From positions 1-9,936 of the forward strand of contig JABCYS010000029.1 in the NCBI GenBank assembly GCA_013290085.1: a stretch of DNA of 9,936 nucleotides, in the 5' to 3' direction. This document shows positions 6,535 through 9,936 of this stretch, in pieces. The position numbers and the translations under genes were made by a program. Positions within the stretch are counted from its first letter, which is position 1. Each line of letters begins with the position of its first letter. The DNA comes from Candidatus Babelota bacterium (GTDB lineage Bacteria; Dependentiae; Babeliae; Babeliales; JABCYS01). Below the pieces are notes generated by a model. It made no database searches. It was given only the letters and a program-made list of their open reading frames with translations, and was not told the DNA's origin.

Positions 6535-7033
6535 AGTTTGTATTTTTGCGCGCAGCGGTTTTTTTATTCTTTCTATTCTTTACAAAATTACGAACCTCAT
6601 AAAGAACGCATATAACAGCGCCGGCGACTAATACTTTTACAGCACGAATAACATCAGGTTTTTCTATGCCAAATTTTTCTAAGCCAAACGCGGCAAATCG
6701 AGACTCTTCTGTATGATAATTTTGAGCGCTTTCTTTCCCATCGGCATGAAAGGTTTTAATGGGATTGTTTTTTGCAGCTTGAATCAAGTCAAAAACAGGG
6801 TTCGTGTCTTGATCGCGATTTTTATCGGGATGCCATTTAAATGCAAGCTTCTTATAGGCTTTGGCAAGATCTTGCTCTGATGGGTTTTCCTTGAATCCAA
6901 GGATTTCAAAGCCCTTAGCTTCTTTCGCTTTAATCTCAAGGGCTTCAAATGGAGAATTCGCTGTTTTTGTAGGGTCTGGCAAGAGAAAAGTGGGCATTGC
7001 GAGGATGGATATAAAAATAAATAGTCGTTTCAT
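6503..7033 (-). CDS. Signal peptide / J-domain / single-TM protein
   Basis: 176 residues. The ATG at 7033 is preferred, with AAGGG upstream; a TTG at 7048 would put MQGHT before a proper signal peptide. The order is: signal peptide (1-18, MKRLFIFISILAMPTFLL), a J-domain (about 40-90) with the Hsp70-contacting HPD at 68-70 (AFKWHPDKNRD), a polar linker, one membrane helix (about 129-146), and a strongly basic tail (KNRKNKKTAARK). J-domains stimulate the ATPase of DnaK/Hsp70. By the signal peptide and the positive-inside rule the J-domain would face outward and the tail the cytosol, which is unusual because DnaK is cytosolic. It is the last gene of the minus-strand cluster. Its final codons match those of the gene ending at 7633. 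Confidence 0.78.
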   Translation of the reverse strand: MKRLFIFISILAMPTFLLPDPTKTANSPFEALEIKAKEAKGFEILGFKENPSEQDLAKAYKKLAFKWHPDKNRDQDTNPVFDLIQAAKNNPIKTFHADGKESAQNYHTEESRFAAFGLEKFGIEKPDVIRAVKVLVAGAVICVLYEVRNFVKNRKNKKTAARKNTNSHPTPSTATA

Positions 7034-7072
7034 GGTGTGCCCTTGCAAGTTAAAGGTTAAATCTTTTAGGGG

Positions 7073-7495
7073 TTAGTTTTTTGGGGAAAGATCAGCTTTA
7101 TTTCCCTTAAGCTTTTTCTTAGCAAAGAACCAAGTAAGTTTAGCGCTTAAATAGGTTGCAGGTATTCCTAGGAGGACAGAGACAATACCAAAACCCATAA
7201 CGCCTTTTGCCAGAAGAGCTTTTTCCGCTGCTGGTGCGTCAGGCTTAGTCAGAGCCACTATTTGCTCAGGCATTAGAGTTGCAACAAATCCCTGATAAGT
7301 CTTAACTGCACTTGCCTTTGTTAGCCAAAGGCCAGTCAAAAGGCCAACCCAATGTAACTTAGAAATTTCATCCTGAGAAAGAGTTGCCTTTTCTTCAGTA
7401 GCTTCATCGGATTTTTTTTGTGATGGGTTTGCTGCCATTGGCATAATTGTTGCAGCTGAAAGGAAAATTAAAAATAATTTAGATGCGCGATTCAT
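7073..7495 (-). CDS. Small signal-peptide membrane protein, paralogue of the gene at 7633
   Basis: 140 residues, no recognised family. N-terminal signal peptide MNRASKLFLIFLSAATIMPM (cleavage likely near AANPS), a charged segment (26-45), a hydrophobic stretch with LHWVGLLTGLWL (47-58), a variable middle, a second hydrophobic stretch (98-124, ending AKLTWFFAKKK) and a basic tail. It aligns along most of its length with the protein at 7633-8118: the signal peptide, SKLHWVGL.TGLWL.KASA, AKGVM, and AKLTWFFA.KK are shared, while the middle differs. The start has AAAGG seven bases upstream. It sits between a fossil gene tail and the J-domain gene, in the same direction. A membrane-anchored envelope protein is all that can be inferred. 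Confidence 0.72.
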   Translation of the reverse strand: MNRASKLFLIFLSAATIMPMAANPSQKKSDEATEEKATLSQDEISKLHWVGLLTGLWLTKASAVKTYQGFVATLMPEQIVALTKPDAPAAEKALLAKGVMGFGIVSVLLGIPATYLSAKLTWFFAKKKLKGNKADLSPKN

Positions 7496-7507
7496 TTTGT
7501 AACCTTT

Positions 7508-7620
7508 GATTGTGAATTAATCAATTTCAAGTTCCCAAATAATAATGCTTTTTGCTTAATACTCAAGTGGTTTGCTGCATCTTAAATGGTACAAGTCTCC
7601 TGCAAAAGCCTCACAAGCTA
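7508..7620. repeat. Degenerate direct repeat (partner at 8131-8250)
   Basis: This stretch aligns with 8131-8250 with one gap of about 10 bases. Both copies share TGTGAATTAAT, TTTTTGCTTAA, CTCAAG and TGGTACAAG in the same order. With the paralogous genes on one side, it shows that the duplicated unit ran from the small membrane gene through its upstream region into the 3' end of the neighbouring PH-like gene. The period is about 624 bases. Confidence 0.8.
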
Positions 7621-7621
7621 G
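7556..7621 (-). pseudogene. Fossil C-terminus of a PH-like/TM gene (paralogue of 8187)
   Basis: Read on the minus strand this gives LACEAFAGDLYHLRCSKPLE and then Tyr and stop. It matches the C-terminus of the gene at 8187-9050 (LAGGALAGSLYQLNKIKIP) in the membrane-helix part; the intact gene's TGA also aligns with a TGA here in a neighbouring frame. Nothing upstream of it belongs to such a gene: at about 7622-7632 the sequence passes into the stop region of the gene at 7633. It is best explained as the leftover of a second copy of the 8187-type gene, deleted after tandem duplication. Confidence 0.65.
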
Positions 7622-7632
7622 CGGCGAAGGTA

Positions 7633-8118
7633 TTAAGCAGCTGTTGTTGATGGTGTAGGATGAGTGATTGCGTTTTTGTGTTCAACGGCTTTTTTCTTTT
7701 TGTTGTTTCTAGTTCCCCTAATTTTTTTCATAGCAAAGAACCACGTTAATTTAGCTCCTAAACAGGTCGCCGATATTCCTAGGAGCATATAGAAAAGGCC
7801 TTGAACCATAACTCCTTTTGCAATCCGATCCCTTTTTTCTGCGGATTCTTGAGGATAATTTCGATTAGCGGCTTCATAAGAGTCTAGGATCAGGTTAAAA
7901 CCATCATACGCATGGGGGGCACTTGCTTTTATCAGCCAAAGGCCCGTAAAAAGGCCAACCCAGTGTAATTTAGAAACTTCATCCCGAGAAAGAGTTACTG
8001 TTTCTTCAGCGGCCTCAGCGGATTTTTTTTGTGATGATTTTTCAGATGGATTTGCTGCCATGGGCATAATCGTTGCAGTGGAAAGGAGAAGTAAAAATAA
8101 TTTAGATGTAGGATTCAT
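7633..8118 (-). CDS. Small signal-peptide membrane protein, paralogue of the gene at 7073
   Basis: 161 residues, no recognised family. Signal peptide MNPTSKLFLLLLSTATIMPM, then AANPS, a charged stretch with a duplicated-looking SEKSSQKKS, LHWVGLFTGLWLIKASA (51-67), a variable middle (YDGFNLILDSYEAANRNYPQ), a second hydrophobic segment (about 101-129, ending AKLTWFFAMKK) and a lysine-rich tail. The tail differs from that of its paralogue and instead matches the tail of the J-domain protein (HPTPST near the end). The start has GAGG seven bases upstream. It is probably co-transcribed with the PH-like genes before it. Envelope location is likely; function unknown. Confidence 0.72.
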   Translation of the reverse strand: MNPTSKLFLLLLSTATIMPMAANPSEKSSQKKSAEAAEETVTLSRDEVSKLHWVGLFTGLWLIKASAPHAYDGFNLILDSYEAANRNYPQESAEKRDRIAKGVMVQGLFYMLLGISATCLGAKLTWFFAMKKIRGTRNNKKKKAVEHKNAITHPTPSTTAA

Positions 8119-8130
8119 AGGAGGACCTCT

Positions 8131-8250
8131 GGTTGTGAATTAATAGATTTCTAGTTCATTAAACGATAACGATTTTTGCTTAACTCTCAAGCGATTTGCG
8201 GTATTTTAATTTTGTTTAATTGGTACAAGCTACCAGCAAGTGCTCCGCCT
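8131..8250. repeat. Direct repeat, intact partner of 7508-7620
   Basis: It covers the intergenic stretch upstream of the gene at 7633 and the last ~20 codons of the gene at 8187. This copy is intact, since it contains the working 3' end of the PH-like gene, while 7508-7620 is the decayed copy. The conserved ATTAATTCACAA before the small genes could be regulatory, but no clear -35/-10 pair was found. Confidence 0.75.
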
Positions 8251-9050
8251 GCTAATAATGATAGCCCGGTAAGAGTCAGCCAGCTAAATTTAGCTCGACA
8301 AATAAGAGCAACCTGTTCATCGGTATAAAAACCGTTTTTCCTAATGTGCTGTAATTGTCCTTTTGTAAAAGGGCGGGTGGAGAAAATTGGGGGCTTTGGG
8401 TTGGTATTTTTTTTCTTATAGGTGACAAGCAAATTCAGAAATTGTTCCTCTGAGCAGGGAAGATCAGCTGTTTTGATAGTAAGAATACCACGCACATTGT
8501 CTGGCTTTGCATAAACAATGTCTAAAAAATTATTGGTGTAACCATAGTCTCTTGGTTGAATGGTATGAATGCGGCTCCAAGGAATTTGTTTATCTTGGGT
8601 TGCTATGCCTTGGGCATCAATTTGTAAAAAAGACTTGTAAGGAGAGAGTTGGGTATACCAAGCAGAAGCTACCATCAAAGAAGCGACGGCAGAAGCGAAA
8701 GTAAATCCTTCAAACATATTTTTAAAAAATTTTTTGCGTGAGGCCAGTTCTTGAAGTGCTTGGGTTTGTGCGGCTCTAAGATTTCTAAAAGCCTCACCTG
8801 TTCCGCCTTGGTCTGGATGCACCCTGTGTTGGCGTAAAAGTTGGTTAAAAGCGCGATTAATATCTTCTTCTGAAGCAAAAAAACGGCTAAGTCCTAAAGC
8901 TTCCCAGCAATTCGTAGGAACAGGGTTTGGATTGCTATGAACAACAAGGGCCCCGTTGGTAGGTCCCTCATTAAGGTTTGCCCTAGTAGGTGCCATACCC
9001 ATGAGTGGGAGAGCCTGTAAAGTTATAAGGAGTAGGACTATTTTTTTCAT
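8187..9050 (-). CDS. J-domain / TM / PH-like / TM protein
   Basis: 287 residues. A signal-like N-terminus (MKKIVLLLITLQALPLMGMA) is followed by a low-complexity linker and a J-domain (about 48-103): CWEALGLS, then helix II, HRVHPDQGG with HPD at 78-80, then FRNLRAAQTQALQEL. A membrane helix (115-131) precedes LSPYKSFLQIDAQGIATQ and a ~75-residue domain (139-212) with the I-x-x-x-G-I, IPWSRI and LPCSEEQFL pattern of bacterial PH-like domains (STM3941/YcxB type, by pattern only). A polar linker and a second helix (256-275) follow. SRKKFFKN before the first helix favours a cytosolic J-domain, against the N-terminal signal, so topology is unsettled. The ATG at 9050 has AGGA six bases upstream. 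The C-terminal two-thirds is paralogous to the gene at 9078. Confidence 0.75.
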   Translation of the reverse strand: MKKIVLLLITLQALPLMGMAPTRANLNEGPTNGALVVHSNPNPVPTNCWEALGLSRFFASEEDINRAFNQLLRQHRVHPDQGGTGEAFRNLRAAQTQALQELASRKKFFKNMFEGFTFASAVASLMVASAWYTQLSPYKSFLQIDAQGIATQDKQIPWSRIHTIQPRDYGYTNNFLDIVYAKPDNVRGILTIKTADLPCSEEQFLNLLVTYKKKNTNPKPPIFSTRPFTKGQLQHIRKNGFYTDEQVALICRAKFSWLTLTGLSLLAGGALAGSLYQLNKIKIPQIA

Positions 9051-9077
9051 GTTATTCCTGTTGTTTTTAGAGCGGCA

Positions 9078-9785
9078 CTAATTTTGTGTTGGTTGGTCGG
9101 CGCTTCCTTGGCACAAATTAAAGTATTGTTCTTCAAGCTTCAATTTATATTTTTCAAGAATATAAAGAAGGGAAAGAAGTGATCCATAGACGGGGATGGA
9201 CATAGCTGTCAGAGCAAGCCAACCAAATTTTCCGTAACAGATTATTATCGAGTTTTCATCTTTATAAAAACCAGTTTTCTTAATTTGTGCAAGCTGTTCT
9301 TTGGTAAAAGAGTTGGTGGGGAAAATTAAAGATTTTTCATTAACATTTTGCGAGGTTTTATTTTTTTTGTACTCATTGATAAATGTTAAAAATTGTTCTT
9401 TTGAGCAAGGAAGGTAAAACAAGTTAAGAAAGATGCTAGAGACGACGCCATCTTTTTTAGTGTAGACAAATTTCAGTGCTGCTGTTTTTCTATTTTGATC
9501 CATTATCTCGTGAATAGTTTGAAGTTGGTCCCATGTCATGGTATCGGTTTTTGTTGCAATTCCCTCTTGAGTGATCAGAATCCAAGGTTGGTAGGGGGAA
9601 AGGCGATTATGCCACGCTATACCTAGTCCAATAGATGCCGTGAGGGCAAGGACTGTTCCATAGAGAAAAAGCTGCACATTATCGCTTTGATCGCGCGTTT
9701 TATAATAAGCAGGAGGATAAGAATACGAAGCGTTAGGTGCCAAAAGGAGCGAGAGGAACAAAATAAATTTTTGTTTAATTTTCAT
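9078..9785 (-). CDS. Signal peptide / TM / PH-like / TM protein, J-less paralogue of 8187
   Basis: 235 residues. Signal peptide (1-22, MKIKQKFILFLSLLLAPNAS), a short polar stretch rich in Tyr, Pro and Asp, a membrane helix (38-58), then LSPYQPWILITQEGIATKT, MTWDQLQTI and LPCSKEQFLTFINEYKK, a bacterial PH-like pattern (67-142). After a linker come FTKEQLAQIKKTGFYKDE and a second helix (187-209) with a charged tail. It aligns with residues ~115-275 of the protein at 8187 but lacks the J-domain, which is replaced by about 15 residues. The ATG has AAGGA six bases upstream. Its start overlaps the end of the upstream gene by 11 bases, which suggests translational coupling. PH-like assignment is by pattern only. 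Confidence 0.72.
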   Translation of the reverse strand: MKIKQKFILFLSLLLAPNASYSYPPAYYKTRDQSDNVQLFLYGTVLALTASIGLGIAWHNRLSPYQPWILITQEGIATKTDTMTWDQLQTIHEIMDQNRKTAALKFVYTKKDGVVSSIFLNLFYLPCSKEQFLTFINEYKKNKTSQNVNEKSLIFPTNSFTKEQLAQIKKTGFYKDENSIIICYGKFGWLALTAMSIPVYGSLLSLLYILEKYKLKLEEQYFNLCQGSADQPTQN

Positions 9786-9936
9786 TTGATTCCTTCGGCT
9801 TTGAATCAGGCGCAGAAACTAGTTTCCTTTTTCTATAATTTGCAACTTTCATTTTTATGCGACCTGCTGCTTCTCTTATGCCTACAGCTACAAAGGGCCA
9901 TGCAATAAGCACTATAATTGTTTTATGAAAGATGAT
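9775..9936 (-). CDS. C-terminus of a membrane protein, runs off the right edge
   Basis: The final 53 residues of a minus-strand gene, too short to stand out as an ORF because the start lies outside the window. It has a hydrophobic helix (TIIVLIAWPFVAVGI), then a basic stretch (GRIKMKVANYRKRKLV) and a polar end (SAPDSKPKESNEN) before TAA. This helix-plus-basic-tail ending resembles that of the J-domain gene at 6503, so it may be another cluster member, though no direct similarity was shown. The absence of stops, sensible composition and 11-base overlap with the next gene support it. Family unknown. Confidence 0.6.
   Translation of the reverse strand: MIFHKTIIVLIAWPFVAVGIREAAGRIKMKVANYRKRKLVSAPDSKPKESNEN

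Noticed and set aside
6861..7076. + strand frame of 71 codons
   Set aside because: Antisense to the J-domain gene with its HPD motif and signal peptide.
1..9936. CRISPR array or other regular short repeats
   Set aside because: No evenly spaced repeats seen; the only repeats are the duplicated gene parts in 6503-8260 and the short motifs beside tnpB.

Overview
The window is bacterial, of moderate GC content, with short gaps, frequent small overlaps and clear Shine-Dalgarno sequences. No gene fixes the taxonomy. The many small secreted or membrane proteins of unknown function, some with a J-domain behind a signal peptide, next to a sparse housekeeping set suggest a host-associated lineage with a reduced genome, such as Candidatus Dependentiae (TM6). 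That placement is a low-confidence inference.

Region 1 (1-1427, + strand) holds the 3' part of an endonuclease IV gene (nfo), coupled by an ATGA overlap to a glyceraldehyde-3-phosphate dehydrogenase gene whose cofactor-site residues are unusual. Region 2 (1405-3480) is accessory. It has two very small + strand reading frames, the second with a good ribosome binding site and a signal-like N-terminus. A lone IS605/IS1341-type TnpB-like gene follows on the minus strand, with an inverted repeat just beyond its 3' end and no TnpA in the window.

Region 3 (3480-6528, + strand) is a tRNA with anticodon CAT followed by a compact gene run: a coiled-coil/zinc-ribbon protein, ribonuclease HI, a SpoIID-like peptidoglycan enzyme and a YdjM/DUF457 membrane protein. 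The first three combine likely RNA or nucleic-acid handling with cell-wall remodelling.

Region 4 (9936-6503, minus strand) is the most unusual part. It has six co-directional genes: a membrane-protein tail entering from the right edge, a signal peptide-TM-PH-like-TM protein, a J-domain-TM-PH-like-TM paralogue of it, two duplicated small membrane proteins, and a second signal-peptide/J-domain/TM protein. Between the two small paralogues lies a fossil of the C-terminus of a lost PH-like gene, and two otherwise unrelated genes share the same 3' tail. The cluster has therefore evolved by tandem duplication, deletion and tail exchange. I do not recognise a described system with this composition.
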